A stretch of 64,000 bases of DNA from Phyllobacterium myrsinacearum (GCF_002980555.1 NZ_PVBT01000002.1:62001-126000), one strand, 5' to 3'; positions 44,027 through 53,777 are shown, counted from the stretch's first letter. Numbers and translations are program-made. The notes: generated from the letters alone by a model not told the origin.

Positions 44027-44677
44027 TCAAACCTCATTCAACATCGCTTTAAAACCGTTAAGGTGAGTGGCAAGGCCGAAATCGAAACGTTTGTCGAAAT
44101 CGATGTTCAGAATGGCCTCAAGACTACGATCAATTGCGGGATATCCTTTGGCCATGAGATCCCTGAACTCGCGACGCACTTGCATCTGGCTGTTCTCTGA
44201 AACAGCATCGCCGTAGCGTTGCGCAAAGGCTTGCTCTTCGAGCACGAATCCCAACACGTAATAGAGTAAATTGAAGGTCGAATGGGTCGCCGCAGTTTCA
44301 TCGAAACCCGATTTCAGAAATGCGGCAAGCAGCGTATCTGAGAGCTTCAGAACACCGGGTGTGACGGCATAAGAGCCTGCGAAAACTTTTGCCCCATCTC
44401 TGTATTGCAACAGCGCATTCCTGAAGCGGCGGCCGACCTCCAGTACGACGGTATTCAATTCGCTATCCGCCGCAATGACATCCATGGCCGGTTGAACGAT
44501 TGCATCCGCCATTGCATCCAGAAGCGCCTGCTTGGAGGGAAAGTAGTAGTAGAGGGACGGGGCTTGCACATTGATCGCATTTCCCAACGCCCGCATCGTC
44601 AATTTATCTATTCCAACTTCATTGAGAAGCCGGAGTGCTGCTTTCAGCGCAATTTCTCGATCAAATCTCAAATCCAT
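44027..44677 (-). CDS. TetR-family repressor (TetR class, with TetR_C-type core)
   Basis: 216 aa from ATG 44677; TTG 44695 is an alternative. HTH region ALRLLNEVGIDKLTMRALGN, then VQAPSLYYYFPSKQALLDAM, closely follows true TetR. The ligand core contains FAGSYAVTPGVL. Divergent from an FAD monooxygenase gene with a pair of operators in between, the arrangement of a repressor and its target. Confidence 0.9.
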   Translation of the reverse strand: MDLRFDREIALKAALRLLNEVGIDKLTMRALGNAINVQAPSLYYYFPSKQALLDAMADAIVQPAMDVIAADSELNTVVLEVGRRFRNALLQYRDGAKVFAGSYAVTPGVLKLSDTLLAAFLKSGFDETAATHSTFNLLYYVLGFVLEEQAFAQRYGDAVSENSQMQVRREFRDLMAKGYPAIDRSLEAILNIDFDKRFDFGLATHLNGFKAMLNEV

Positions 44678-44696
44678 CTCCTTCTTGACATCCAAA

Positions 44697-44732
44697 TTCT
44701 ATCATCGTAAGAAAATTCTAACAACGTTAGAA
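44697..44732. promoter_or_regulatory. Tandem 17-bp operators between tetR-like and monooxygenase genes
   Basis: TTCTAACAACGTTAGAA (44716-44732) is a perfect 7-3-7 palindrome. TTCTATCATCGTAAGAA (44697-44713) is a diverged copy 19 bp away. Such twin palindromes in a divergent promoter are typical TetR binding sites. Confidence 0.7.
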
Positions 44733-44746
44733 ATGAGATTTCGGCA

Positions 44747-46222
44747 ATGTCTGATACATATGATGTGGTGATCGTCGGGGGTGGGCCATCGGGCCTCTGG
44801 CTGGCAGCTGAATTGAAGCTGGCGGGCATTGCAGTCTGCGTCTTGGAGCGGCGCCAAGAACATGTCACCCAGTCGCGATCACTGACGATTCACGGTCGCA
44901 CACTTGAAGTGTTGGCATTGCGCGGGCTCGCCGACCGCTTTCTTGCCAAGGGGCGTCCGATTCCCAATTGGCATTTCGCCGGACTGCCAACACGCCTCGA
45001 TTTTTCAATTTTTGAAGCCCGCTACCCCTTTATGCTCTTCATCCCGCAAACTCAGACTGAAGCACTGCTGGAAGCTCGTGCGCGTGAACTCGGGGTGGAA
45101 ATCCGTCGCGGCTTCCTGGTAGAGAAGGTTGCACAGGGTGATCGGTCGGTGCGCGTCGAAGGGGCAGGATCAGAAGGCTGGTTTTCCCTTGAGGCAAGTT
45201 ATGTCGTCGGCGCCGACGGTGCACGCAGCGTGGTGCGGCGGGAGGCGGGGATCCCATACTCGGGAATCTATCCAACCAAATCGATCATGATGGCCGATGC
45301 CCGCGTAGATATTCCGGCCGGTCAACCGACATTTTCGGCAGAATGCCCAAACGGCGGCCTCACAATCCTTCCCCTTGGCAATGGTGCGCAACGTGTTATC
45401 TGCCTGGATACCGAGCGGAGCCATGTGCATCCGCACGAACCTCTGAGCGAAGACGAGCTTCGGCAGTCCTTGATCCGCATAGTTGGCAGTGATCTCAACC
45501 TACGTGATGCAACATGGTTGACCCGGTTCTCCGACGAGACGCGCCTTGCCGACGCATATCGGCAGGGACGGATTTTCCTTGTGGGTGATGCGGCCCACAT
45601 CCATGCGCCGATGGGTGGCCAAGGTCTCAATGTCGGATTGCAGGACGCCATGAATCTCGGCTGGAAGCTTGCGGCGGTGTTAAAGGGCGACGCCCCTGCC
45701 GCGCTCCTTGCAACCTATGAAGCCGAACGTCGCCCAGTCGGCAAACGGCTCTTCAACAACACATTGGCGCAATCGGCACTCGCGTCGCTTTTCGATCCAG
45801 CCGGCCGCGCTCTGCGCGAAATTGTTTCGGAGTTTCTAGGGCATTCCTCCCTTAACCACGAACTTGCGGGGGAAATATCCGGGTTCGGCCTCCATTATCC
45901 GACCCCCTTGCTTGAGGACAACTCCGATAGGCAATCGGCTGGCCTGATAGGGCAACGCGTCCCCGACTGCGACCTCACTGGTCCTGATGGGACCATCACG
46001 ACAATTTACCATGGTTTGGAAAGCGGACATTGGTTGCACCTGTCATTGCAGCAAGGCGCGCGTGTCGATGCGCCTGACTGGCTCGCTCCCAGCGCAATAA
46101 AGAGCCTAACGGGTGTACCCGCTGCAATGCAAATGCCATTGTTCCAGGGCTTGGCTGCCATGCTTGTCCGGCCTGACGGATATTTGGCTGCAAGCTCTGC
46201 GTTGGCTGTCGATGGGGTCTGA
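44747..46222 (+). CDS. FAD-dependent aromatic/antibiotic monooxygenase
   Basis: 491 aa. FAD-binding IVGGGPSGLWLAAELKLAG, the DG motif GADGARSVVRREAGI, and the GD motif VGDAAHIHAPMGGQGLNVGL place it in the group A flavoprotein hydroxylases (PHBH/MhpA; also rifampicin and tetracycline monooxygenases such as Rox and TetX). The C-terminal thioredoxin-like domain (about 400-490) is as in phenol hydroxylase/Rox types. Control by the divergent TetR repressor suggests induction by its aromatic or antibiotic substrate. Exact substrate unknown. Confidence 0.92.
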   Translation: MSDTYDVVIVGGGPSGLWLAAELKLAGIAVCVLERRQEHVTQSRSLTIHGRTLEVLALRGLADRFLAKGRPIPNWHFAGLPTRLDFSIFEARYPFMLFIPQTQTEALLEARARELGVEIRRGFLVEKVAQGDRSVRVEGAGSEGWFSLEASYVVGADGARSVVRREAGIPYSGIYPTKSIMMADARVDIPAGQPTFSAECPNGGLTILPLGNGAQRVICLDTERSHVHPHEPLSEDELRQSLIRIVGSDLNLRDATWLTRFSDETRLADAYRQGRIFLVGDAAHIHAPMGGQGLNVGLQDAMNLGWKLAAVLKGDAPAALLATYEAERRPVGKRLFNNTLAQSALASLFDPAGRALREIVSEFLGHSSLNHELAGEISGFGLHYPTPLLEDNSDRQSAGLIGQRVPDCDLTGPDGTITTIYHGLESGHWLHLSLQQGARVDAPDWLAPSAIKSLTGVPAAMQMPLFQGLAAMLVRPDGYLAASSALAVDGV

Positions 46223-46284
46223 TGATCTGAGGACTGCACCAAAGCCGCGACCTAGCTAGATCGAACGGGAATCGAGACCTTACA

Positions 46285-46689
46285 ATGACGAAAATCTACC
46301 ATCACGTTCCTGATGCCGCGCCGTCGCCCAAAAGCGCCAGATACAGCCATGCCGTCGAGGCGTGCGGCTTTCTCTACGTGACGGGCCAGTTGCCCGTCGA
46401 TCCCGATGCACCTGATTTACCTCTCGCTGAAGGTATCGTCGCGCAAACCGAAATGAGTTTCCTCAATCTTGAGAAAATTCTGAAGGGATGTCGCTATGAT
46501 TTTTCCGATACGATTTTCGTGCGTATCTATCTTGCGGACTTCAACAGGGACTACACCGCGTTCAACAGTGTCTATCATCGCTACTTCAATGACGACACGC
46601 GGATGCCAGGGCGAACGACGGTCGGTGTCGCGGCGCTTGGACGGGGAGCACTGGTCGAGATCGACATGGTTCTCCATCGCGGCGGTTGA
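46285..46689 (+). CDS. RidA/YjgF-family protein
   Basis: 134 aa. Seen: YSHAVEACGFLYVTGQLPVD, the VAQTEMSFLNLEKIL helix, and GRTTVGVAALGRGALVEIDM with the conserved Arg and Glu. RidA proteins deaminate reactive enamine/imine intermediates; paralogues next to monooxygenases serve in ring-degradation pathways. Follows the monooxygenase by 62 bp and is probably co-transcribed. Confidence 0.93.
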   Translation: MTKIYHHVPDAAPSPKSARYSHAVEACGFLYVTGQLPVDPDAPDLPLAEGIVAQTEMSFLNLEKILKGCRYDFSDTIFVRIYLADFNRDYTAFNSVYHRYFNDDTRMPGRTTVGVAALGRGALVEIDMVLHRGG

Positions 46690-46715
46690 TCCGTGGTCGC
46701 TGGCAAATCATCATC

Positions 46716-48848
46716 TCAAAATCGTTGCGAGACGGTAAGATAGAACGAGCGGCCCTGAGCTGCTGCAACGCCCCCAATGAGATAGGTGTATGGAAGGTAG
46801 TATTTCTCATCGGTAAGATTCTTGACGGCGAGATTGGCCGAGAAACCGTTATGCTTATATCGGATAGCGGCGTCAGCGGTGACATAGCTCTCCGTACGGT
46901 AGGTATTTGCCAGATCGACAGGCGCACCGGAAGCCGCATGCAGGCCAGCCCCAGTGCTCCAGCCTTTGAGAACGTCATCGCCGAACGTGTAGTCAACCCA
47001 AAGCCCGCCCGAATGCCGTGGCACATTGTTGAGCTTGTTGCCACTTTGAGCCCCGCCAGGAATATCCTTTGTCAACTCGGCATCTACATAGGCGTAGTTC
47101 GCCATGACTTTCCAATGGTCGTCGGGCTGCCAAGTCAGCTCCGTATCAAAGCCGCGGGAGCGTTGCTGTCCGATCGCCAAGTTCGTTAGTCCGTAAGGAT
47201 CGCTCGGATCGGGGACAGGAACATTCGATCTTTCAATCTGAAACACTGCAGCGCTGCCTGACAGTCCGTAGTCGAGATCGAATTTGAATCCGGCCTCATA
47301 TTGCTTCGATGTTTCCGGTGCTGCGGTGCCCGAGTAGAAGTAGAAAGGATTTCCTCTCATGCCTTCGCTATAAGAGGCAAAGGCTGACAATTGATCGGTC
47401 AGATCGAACACCGCGCCGATCCGAGGCAGGAGTTTTGTTTTGCCGGTGTAATCGCTACGAAGTTTGATCGATGACGATTGATCGATTTCAAGTCGGGCAA
47501 TGCGCACGCCAGCTAGAAGATGAAGCCGGTCTGCTGCCGTTGACTGCAGCTGTGCATAGGCTCCCAGCGTGCGATAGACGTTGTCGGCATCGCTTGTCTC
47601 TTCGAATGGCCTTGCAAAGGGCGGCCACATGTCGGGGGCATCAAGATTGATCGTGCCGATTGGACCACTAAAGAACACATTGTTCGTCTCGGATATCCGG
47701 CTGTAGTCAGCACCCAGCAGGAGATTGTTTTCGAAGACACCGGAAGAAAACTTGGCCTGGAGGTGTGACGATATCGAGAATTCCTTTCGATCCTCTTCAA
47801 TATTGGTGTTGTGGAGCGACCATGATGACCCACCGGCATCAGGCGTATTGCTTATGATAAGCTGCGATAACTGACTATAGGAACTTTGGCCGTAACGAAG
47901 TTTCGTACTGGACGACCAGGTATCGTTGAACTCATGCTCCAAAGTTGCGGTGATGCTCTTCGTCTCGGAATGGCTATCTGGAACATTCGGATCTCCGATA
48001 AAAAGATCTCGGTCAACTCGGAATGGACCGGCAATTGTTCCCCAAGCTGGCAGGCCTTGATATTCGGGCTGTTCCCAGCGAGAAATACGGCCTTGCAGTG
48101 TGAATGTCGTATCGGCGTTGTTCGTCAGGGTCAGGGTAGGATTGATAGAATATCGTTTCGTGTCGATAACGTCGATCTCCGAGCCCGACCTGACATAGGT
48201 TCCCGTTCCACGAAACAAAACGGTACCCTCGTTGTTTAAGGGCTGGTTAATGTCGAAATAGGGGGCGTAGTAGCCCTCGCTCCCAACGGTACCTCCGATC
48301 TCAAAAAAGCGATCAGCGGTCGGCAGTTTGGAAATGACATTAATGACTCCACCGAGAGGCGTTCCGCTTCCGCCACCGTAGAGAATGGAATTGGGGCCTT
48401 TTAAGACTTCGATCCTCTCGACATCGGCAAAGGAATTTGGATCGCCGCTGGTCAGGTATGTCGCCATTCCATCCAGATATTGTTCGGCGATAAACCCTCG
48501 TATGTAATTTGAATTGTAAACCGGCGTCTGTAGTGCACTCTGGCCGACCGTTCCGCTGACATTCTTCAATGCGTCCCCAATGGAGGTGACGCCCTGATCA
48601 TCCAAAATGTTACGGGGAACGACCTCGATTGATTGCGGAACCTGCCGTAGAGGTGTCTCGGTCAGGGTTGCGCTGGTTGCGGTCAGCGCTCTGTATCCGT
48701 CAACATCTCCAGCCGTCGTGGTCACGACCCGGTCGCCTTTTGATCCCTGGATAACGATTGGTTCAAGTTCTATAACAGGCCCCTCCTGCGAGAATGCGGG
48801 GCCTGTGAGAGAAGTGCTTATCGCGAGCACAAACTTCCAATGTCTCAT
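46716..48848 (-). CDS. TonB-dependent siderophore-type outer-membrane receptor
   Basis: 710 aa from ATG 48848, where a signal peptide begins (MRHWKFVLAISTSLTGPAFSQ, abbreviated). Plug domain (about 45-170) with PLRQVPQSIEVVPRNILDDQ, then IRGF and VERIEVLKGPNSILYGGGSG. Barrel with repeated aromatic-ended strands and a final GRSFYLTVSQRF. Resembles ferrichrome/hydroxamate-type receptors (FhuA/FoxA group). No TonB or ABC genes adjoin, and I see no clear Fur box. Confidence 0.94.
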   Translation of the reverse strand: MRHWKFVLAISTSLTGPAFSQEGPVIELEPIVIQGSKGDRVVTTTAGDVDGYRALTATSATLTETPLRQVPQSIEVVPRNILDDQGVTSIGDALKNVSGTVGQSALQTPVYNSNYIRGFIAEQYLDGMATYLTSGDPNSFADVERIEVLKGPNSILYGGGSGTPLGGVINVISKLPTADRFFEIGGTVGSEGYYAPYFDINQPLNNEGTVLFRGTGTYVRSGSEIDVIDTKRYSINPTLTLTNNADTTFTLQGRISRWEQPEYQGLPAWGTIAGPFRVDRDLFIGDPNVPDSHSETKSITATLEHEFNDTWSSSTKLRYGQSSYSQLSQLIISNTPDAGGSSWSLHNTNIEEDRKEFSISSHLQAKFSSGVFENNLLLGADYSRISETNNVFFSGPIGTINLDAPDMWPPFARPFEETSDADNVYRTLGAYAQLQSTAADRLHLLAGVRIARLEIDQSSSIKLRSDYTGKTKLLPRIGAVFDLTDQLSAFASYSEGMRGNPFYFYSGTAAPETSKQYEAGFKFDLDYGLSGSAAVFQIERSNVPVPDPSDPYGLTNLAIGQQRSRGFDTELTWQPDDHWKVMANYAYVDAELTKDIPGGAQSGNKLNNVPRHSGGLWVDYTFGDDVLKGWSTGAGLHAASGAPVDLANTYRTESYVTADAAIRYKHNGFSANLAVKNLTDEKYYLPYTYLIGGVAAAQGRSFYLTVSQRF

Positions 48849-49046
48849 TTTCGTTTTCCGTGAGATAAAAGGGTGTTTGGGCTTGCCTTTCAAACACCCG
48901 GTCGAGACCGAACTCATTACCCGAGATCAGTTGCTCAAAATCGACTGTTGTTAGGCAGGCCATTTATGCAAAACGGCAAGGCAATCTCAAACAAGTCCCT
49001 GTCCGCGCGAAAACACGCGTGAGAGCGATGCCGTTTGCAAATGAGT

Positions 49047-49859
49047 CTAATACTTCGCCGCCGCTGAGAGTGCCTTGGCCTTCTTCGAAAAGTCGGACAC
49101 CAGGTCGATCATGGCGGTCTTGACCTCCGCAGGGGCAGTCTTCATCGAACCCGCATTGAACGGCGGCGCCGGATCATATTCGCTCATGAGCTGGCAACAT
49201 TCGGCATAGGTCTGGTCGCGCAGTTCGGCCACCATAGAGAGACCAAAATCGAGGCCAGCGGTCACGCCGGCCCCCGTAATCCTATTCCTATCGCGCACAA
49301 CGCGAGCGTCGGTTGGTATCGCGCCAAACCCGGCCAAGGCATCCCGGCAGGACCAGTGCGAAGTTGCCTTGTAACCTTTCAGCAATCCTGCAGCTCCTAA
49401 GATCAGCGAACCGGAGCAAACGCTTGTAATGTATTTAGCCCTCGCTCCCCGATCGGCCATGAAGGCAAGCGTCTCGGGATCGGCCGCCGCGGTCAAGGTG
49501 CCGTCCGTGCCCCCCGGTGCGAATAGCACTGTAAGATCAGTGGGGCAGGTCTGAAAGGTGGCAGTCGGCAGGATGGTTACTCCTGCGTCGCTCGTCACGG
49601 GATCAAGCGACTTGGCAACCAGATCGATCTTTACCCCCATCAGCGCGCCGAACATGCAGTGCGGCCCAATCAGGTCCATTACGGTCATACCTGGGTAAAT
49701 CAGCATCGCGATCTGCTCGCTCCCCATCCAAGGCACTTTGCTCATATCCCGGCTCGTGTTGGACGTCCCATGTTCAGGAGCTTGCGCAGCTGCGGCAAGA
49801 GAGACAAACGGAGCCGCGAGTGCAAGCAAGGTAACGGTCCGGCGGTCGATATTGATCAT
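49047..49859 (-). CDS. DJ-1/PfpI family protein with Tat-like signal (isonitrile-hydratase-like)
   Basis: 270 aa; ATG 49859 with AAGGA 7 bases upstream. The N-terminus has DRRTVTLLALAAPFV, a likely Tat signal, so probably periplasmic. Fold markers: MTVMDLIGPHCMFGAL, the nucleophile elbow ITSVCSGSLILGAAGLLKGY, and NRITGAGVTAGLDFGL. Related to the two cytosolic paralogues at 51255 and 52052. Confidence 0.9.
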   Translation of the reverse strand: MINIDRRTVTLLALAAPFVSLAAAAQAPEHGTSNTSRDMSKVPWMGSEQIAMLIYPGMTVMDLIGPHCMFGALMGVKIDLVAKSLDPVTSDAGVTILPTATFQTCPTDLTVLFAPGGTDGTLTAAADPETLAFMADRGARAKYITSVCSGSLILGAAGLLKGYKATSHWSCRDALAGFGAIPTDARVVRDRNRITGAGVTAGLDFGLSMVAELRDQTYAECCQLMSEYDPAPPFNAGSMKTAPAEVKTAMIDLVSDFSKKAKALSAAAKY

Positions 49860-50284
49860 AGTCTTATCCTTGGTTATATGGGGCGGGCGTGCCTTAAACC
49901 GGGCGCAACTTGGAGCGGGATGCTGTGTTTGCTTTCGCCTTTGCGCCGGTGGCAAGCGTAGGTCAAAGGGACTTGCTCAATCTACGCATCTGCAAATCCT
50001 CGTTTTGTGTCAGAATGCACTGCAGATTTTGTTGGGTCGCTCACGCATATCACGTCGTGGGAGGGATCAGGCGCCGACGCGACGGAGGGCAGATGACGGC
50101 AGTGTTCCAGCGAGAAGAAGCACTCGTTCACCATTGAGATATCGATGGGACATGTCTTTCATACTCCGATCAGATTGTGCGCATTCTAATGGTTAGACAA
50201 ACCAGACGCCGCGTTATTCCGTTGTCTGTGATTTTTCATAAGCGCGTAGGCCGGATGTGTCGCAAAATGGTGCCTGGCCGAACC
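49860..50284. other. 425-bp intergenic region
   Basis: Short frames only, none with family features. It should hold the promoter of the Tat-type DJ-1 gene. Confidence 0.4.
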
Positions 50285-51172
50285 TCATTTGAAATGCTCG
50301 CGCAGAAAGTCGAGGGTGCCGTCGATCAATACAGAAACGGTTTTGCCGTCCTTCTCTACATCGAATCCATGATCAACAGGACGTTGCCATAAGACATGTG
50401 TTCCGGGGTGATAGGAGAGTAGAGCTTCGGCTGATACGGGTTGCGGAAAGACGAGGTCATCCTTCGTACCCACCATTACCAGCAGGGGGCCATTATACCG
50501 GGAAATCTCGGCTGCCGGAACAATGCGATACAAACTTTCAAAGAATGTCCTTTTCAGGTTCAAGCTCTTCCCGTTTGGAAGCGCTATCTCGACCGGGTTA
50601 TCGCCTCCGGAAAGACCTTTGCGTACTTGGTCCAGCCCAACCAGTGCAGCGAACGCAGCTGGCAGATTAATGCCGGGATTCCAGAGAACAACAGATCTAA
50701 GATCCTCGCCGCGTTGCGCCGCAACGGCAGACGCGACGACTCCCCCAAGACTCATGCCAAGAACAGAAATCCGCTTGCTATCCACATGCGGGCTCGAGCT
50801 GAGGAACGTCAACGCAGCGATTGCGTCCTGTATCTCTGTGTTGACGGTCATGTCTTCGAACTTTCCTTCGCTGCTCGCGCTGCCCCGAAAATCTATGCGC
50901 AGCGAGGCAACGCCCCCTCTTGCGAGCGTCTCGGCGGCCTGCCCGAAGAGCCCCTTTGGGACGTATGGCGAGGTCCACTCGTTTCGGGTTCCCCCGAAAC
51001 CGTGGAGCATTAGCACGACGGGGGGAGCCTTGATGCCATCCGGCAGCGCCAGTGTACCATGCACAACTTGGCCGTCGACCTTGAAGCTCACGTCCTTTTC
51101 ATCAGCCAATGCTGGCTGGGAGACCAGGGCTACCAACGATGCAAGGAATGCGATGATGATTGTATTTGGCAT
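50285..51172 (-). CDS. Exported alpha/beta hydrolase (peptidase S9/DLH-like)
   Basis: 295 aa; AAGGA 7 bases before the ATG. Signal peptide ends QPALADE. Oxyanion region VVLMLHGFGGTRNEW, nucleophile elbow GMSLGG, acid in GTKDDLVFP and the terminal His in DHGFDVEKDG, so the catalytic triad is complete. Substrate unknown. Confidence 0.9.
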   Translation of the reverse strand: MPNTIIIAFLASLVALVSQPALADEKDVSFKVDGQVVHGTLALPDGIKAPPVVLMLHGFGGTRNEWTSPYVPKGLFGQAAETLARGGVASLRIDFRGSASSEGKFEDMTVNTEIQDAIAALTFLSSSPHVDSKRISVLGMSLGGVVASAVAAQRGEDLRSVVLWNPGINLPAAFAALVGLDQVRKGLSGGDNPVEIALPNGKSLNLKRTFFESLYRIVPAAEISRYNGPLLVMVGTKDDLVFPQPVSAEALLSYHPGTHVLWQRPVDHGFDVEKDGKTVSVLIDGTLDFLREHFK

Positions 51173-51254
51173 AGATTTTTCCTTATCCTGTGGCGCTTAT
51201 CGCTAACAGTGGACGGGGTCATGCCGTCATTTAAGCCAAACGCACGAGCCAAAA

Positions 51255-51959
51255 TTATTGTGATAACGTCGTATCGCTCAATCTGGCTGCTGCCAGCTTA
51301 ACGCGTTCAAAACGCTCAGCTCGGGCTTTAGCCATCTTTTCTCGTACGATTTCAACGATTTGTGTTGGTGCGTTGGTTGGCGAACCTGCATTGAACGGCG
51401 GTGCAGGATCGTATTCCAGACTCAACTGGATTGCCTCTGCCGTGGGGCGGTCTCTAAGTTCCGCAACGACAGCTAAAGCAAAATCTATTCCTGCTGTGAC
51501 GCCCCCTCCCGTTATGCGGTTGCGGTCGATACAAACTCGCTCGCACGCGATCGTTGCGCCCAGCAAGGGAAGCGCATCGCGTGAATTCCAGTGAGTGGCT
51601 GCCCGATAGCCTTTCAAAAGCCCTGCCGCACCCAGCACAAGCGCGCCGGTACAAACGGAGGTAACGACGCGTGCTTCTTTTGCCTGATCGCGCAGAAATT
51701 CTAGTACGTCGTTGTCGCAAAGCAGTTCGGTTGTACCATAACCACCTGGTACGCAGATGACATCCAACCGAGGACAGTTCGCAAAGGAGACCGTCGGTGC
51801 GATAGTGAGCACAGTATCACTCGATACCGGCTTCATATCTTTCCAAACCAGATGGATATCGGCGTCATCCAAGGCTGCAAATACTTGGAGCGGCCCCGTC
51901 ATATCAAGCTGTGTCATGCGGGGGAATACAAGCAGTCCTATCTGAAGTCGGGCGGACAT
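51255..51959 (-). CDS. DJ-1/PfpI family protein, isonitrile-hydratase-like (paralogue 2)
   Basis: 234 aa from ATG 51959. Seen: IGLLVFPRMTQLDMTGPLQV, the VICVPGGYGTTELL strand, nucleophile Cys in VTSVCTGALVLGAAGLLKGY, and ATHW and NRITGGGVTAGIDFAL. These match Pseudomonas InhA, which hydrates isonitriles to N-formamides, including its Asp (in LDMTGP) and Cys. Cytosolic. Next to a close paralogue and a GlxA-type regulator. Confidence 0.9.
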   Translation of the reverse strand: MSARLQIGLLVFPRMTQLDMTGPLQVFAALDDADIHLVWKDMKPVSSDTVLTIAPTVSFANCPRLDVICVPGGYGTTELLCDNDVLEFLRDQAKEARVVTSVCTGALVLGAAGLLKGYRAATHWNSRDALPLLGATIACERVCIDRNRITGGGVTAGIDFALAVVAELRDRPTAEAIQLSLEYDPAPPFNAGSPTNAPTQIVEIVREKMAKARAERFERVKLAAARLSDTTLSQ

Positions 51960-52051
51960 TTTGGGCCTTTCATTTGTGGCTGGGGTCGGCAACTATCTGA
52001 TGCGATAGGTTATGCAGTCATGCTGGCCGTTCCTTCGGGTGAATGCTCAAT

Positions 52052-52744
52052 TTAGCCGTGGGCTCTGGTCGCAGCCTGCTTCGCGAGTTCGATCCGGCGT
52101 ATCCTTGCCTTCGACGTCTGTTCGTTTAAGAGAGCGACGACCTCAACCGGCGCGGTTTCAGGTGATCCAGCATTGAATGGCGGCGCTGGGTTGTACTCCA
52201 TGCGCAACTGGACAGCTTGCGCAGTTGTGCGATCGGTGAGCTTTGCTACCACAGTTAGCCCAAGATCTATTCCGGCAGTGATGCCGCCACCTGTGATGCG
52301 GTTGCGATCAACACAGACGCGTTCACGCGATACAGTCACCCCAGCGAAGATGGACAGCGCGTCGACAGCGCTCCAATGGGTGGCCGCGCGATATCCATGC
52401 AATAGCCCCGCCGCTGCGAGCACAAGTGACCCGGTGCATACAGCCGTGAGGTAATGTGTATGCTCAGCCTGTTTCCGGAGAAAGTTCAGAACCTCATCGT
52501 CCGCCATGAGATCATCCGTGCCATAACCGCCGGGGACACAGATCACATCAAGCTGAGGGCAGTCGGCTAACGTGATGGTCGGAATGATGGTGAGAATGCT
52601 GTCGCTGGCCAGCGGCTCGATGCGTTTCCAGATTAAGTGGACCCTAGCGCCAGGCACGCTGGAAAACACCTGCAGAGGCCCAGTCATATCAAGCTGGGTC
52701 ATGCCAGGAAAAACAAGAAATCCTATCTGTAGAAGTTTAGACAT
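52052..52744 (-). CDS. DJ-1/PfpI family protein, isonitrile-hydratase-like (paralogue 3)
   Basis: 230 aa from ATG 52744 (AAGG 8 bases upstream); the longer frame is not used. Highly similar along its length to the 51255 protein (IGFLVFPGMTQLDMTGPLQV, the VICVPGGYGTDDLM strand, LTAVCTGSLVLAAAGLLHGY). Divergent from the GlxA-type regulator across 94 bp, which suggests control by it. Probably a tandem duplicate. Confidence 0.9.
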   Translation of the reverse strand: MSKLLQIGFLVFPGMTQLDMTGPLQVFSSVPGARVHLIWKRIEPLASDSILTIIPTITLADCPQLDVICVPGGYGTDDLMADDEVLNFLRKQAEHTHYLTAVCTGSLVLAAAGLLHGYRAATHWSAVDALSIFAGVTVSRERVCVDRNRITGGGITAGIDLGLTVVAKLTDRTTAQAVQLRMEYNPAPPFNAGSPETAPVEVVALLNEQTSKARIRRIELAKQAATRAHG

Positions 52745-52838
52745 GATGAAACCTTCTAGTGTCGAGCTTGACACTGGAATATTGCCATGTTGCCATCTCA
52801 TTCGAAACGGTGTTATTCCCTCATTTACGGACGTAGGC

Positions 52839-53777
52839 ATGATTGGGATATTGATCTTTCCAGACTTTCAATTGCTGGATGCGTCTGGCCCAATTGCGGT
52901 ATTTGAAGTTGCTGCTCGCTTCACGCCGGTTGCCTCCAGAGTTAAGATGCTCGCTCTCAACGCTGGACCTGTGCAGAGTTCTTCGGGCATCGAAGTACTT
53001 GCTTCTGCACTGCTTTCTTCGGACTGCCTGTCGACCCTCATCGTGGCTGGCGGGAATGGTGTCGACGCGGTAGTCAAGTGCGAAACGACCATCTCCTTTT
53101 TACGCCGACTAGCTGAGCAAGGCGTGCGTGTCGCCAGCGTTTGCTCCGGTGCCTATGTTCTTGCAGAAGCGGGTTTGCTGGATGGACGAAAGGCGACCAC
53201 GCATTGGTGCTGCACGCAAGATTTCCTGTCACGTTATCCGAAAGTAAAGTTGGATCCGGACCGCATCTTTCTGCGCGATGGCAATGTTTGGACCTCCGCC
53301 GGCATCACTGCGGGGATCGATCTGGCACTTGCCATGGTGGCCGAAGACCATGGCGACGCTATTGCTCGAGACACTGCGCGCCAGCTTGTGCTCTACAATC
53401 GACGCGGCGGAGCGCAGCAGCAGTTTTCGTCTCTGTTGGAGCTAAAGCCCCCGAACGGTCGTTTTAGTGCCTTGCTGACGTGGGTGCGCGAACATTTGGA
53501 CAAGCCCCTCACGGTTGAAATGCTTGCTGAGCAAGTCGGCCTCAGTTCGCGCCATTTCACGAGAATTTTCGCCGCTGAAACCGGCTCGACACCGTCCAAG
53601 GCCATAGAAAGGCTGCGGCTGGAAGTGGCGCGAGAGCGGGTTTTGTCCTCGGGCGAGCTGATTGAAAGAGTTGCCGTCACGACGGGGTTTCGCGATCCGG
53701 AAAGGATGAGGCGCGCTTTCCTCCGCGCCTTTGGTCAGTCGCCGCAAACCCTTCGCCGGGCTTCACGGAGTAGCTGA
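52839..53777 (+). CDS. GlxA-type regulator (DJ-1 domain plus AraC HTH)
   Basis: 312 aa. Residues 1-180 form a DJ-1/PfpI-like sensing domain (IGILIFPDFQLLDASGPIAV, then VASVCSGAYVLAEAGLLDGR). Residues 200-312 form the AraC HTH (KPLTVEMLAEQVGLSSRHFT, then ERVAVTTGFRDPERMRRAF and an FGQSP end). ATG 52839 is chosen at the start of the DJ-1 domain; ATG 52743 would add an unrelated leader. Likely activator of the adjacent DJ-1 enzymes. Confidence 0.92.
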   Translation: MIGILIFPDFQLLDASGPIAVFEVAARFTPVASRVKMLALNAGPVQSSSGIEVLASALLSSDCLSTLIVAGGNGVDAVVKCETTISFLRRLAEQGVRVASVCSGAYVLAEAGLLDGRKATTHWCCTQDFLSRYPKVKLDPDRIFLRDGNVWTSAGITAGIDLALAMVAEDHGDAIARDTARQLVLYNRRGGAQQQFSSLLELKPPNGRFSALLTWVREHLDKPLTVEMLAEQVGLSSRHFTRIFAAETGSTPSKAIERLRLEVARERVLSSGELIERVAVTTGFRDPERMRRAFLRAFGQSPQTLRRASRSS

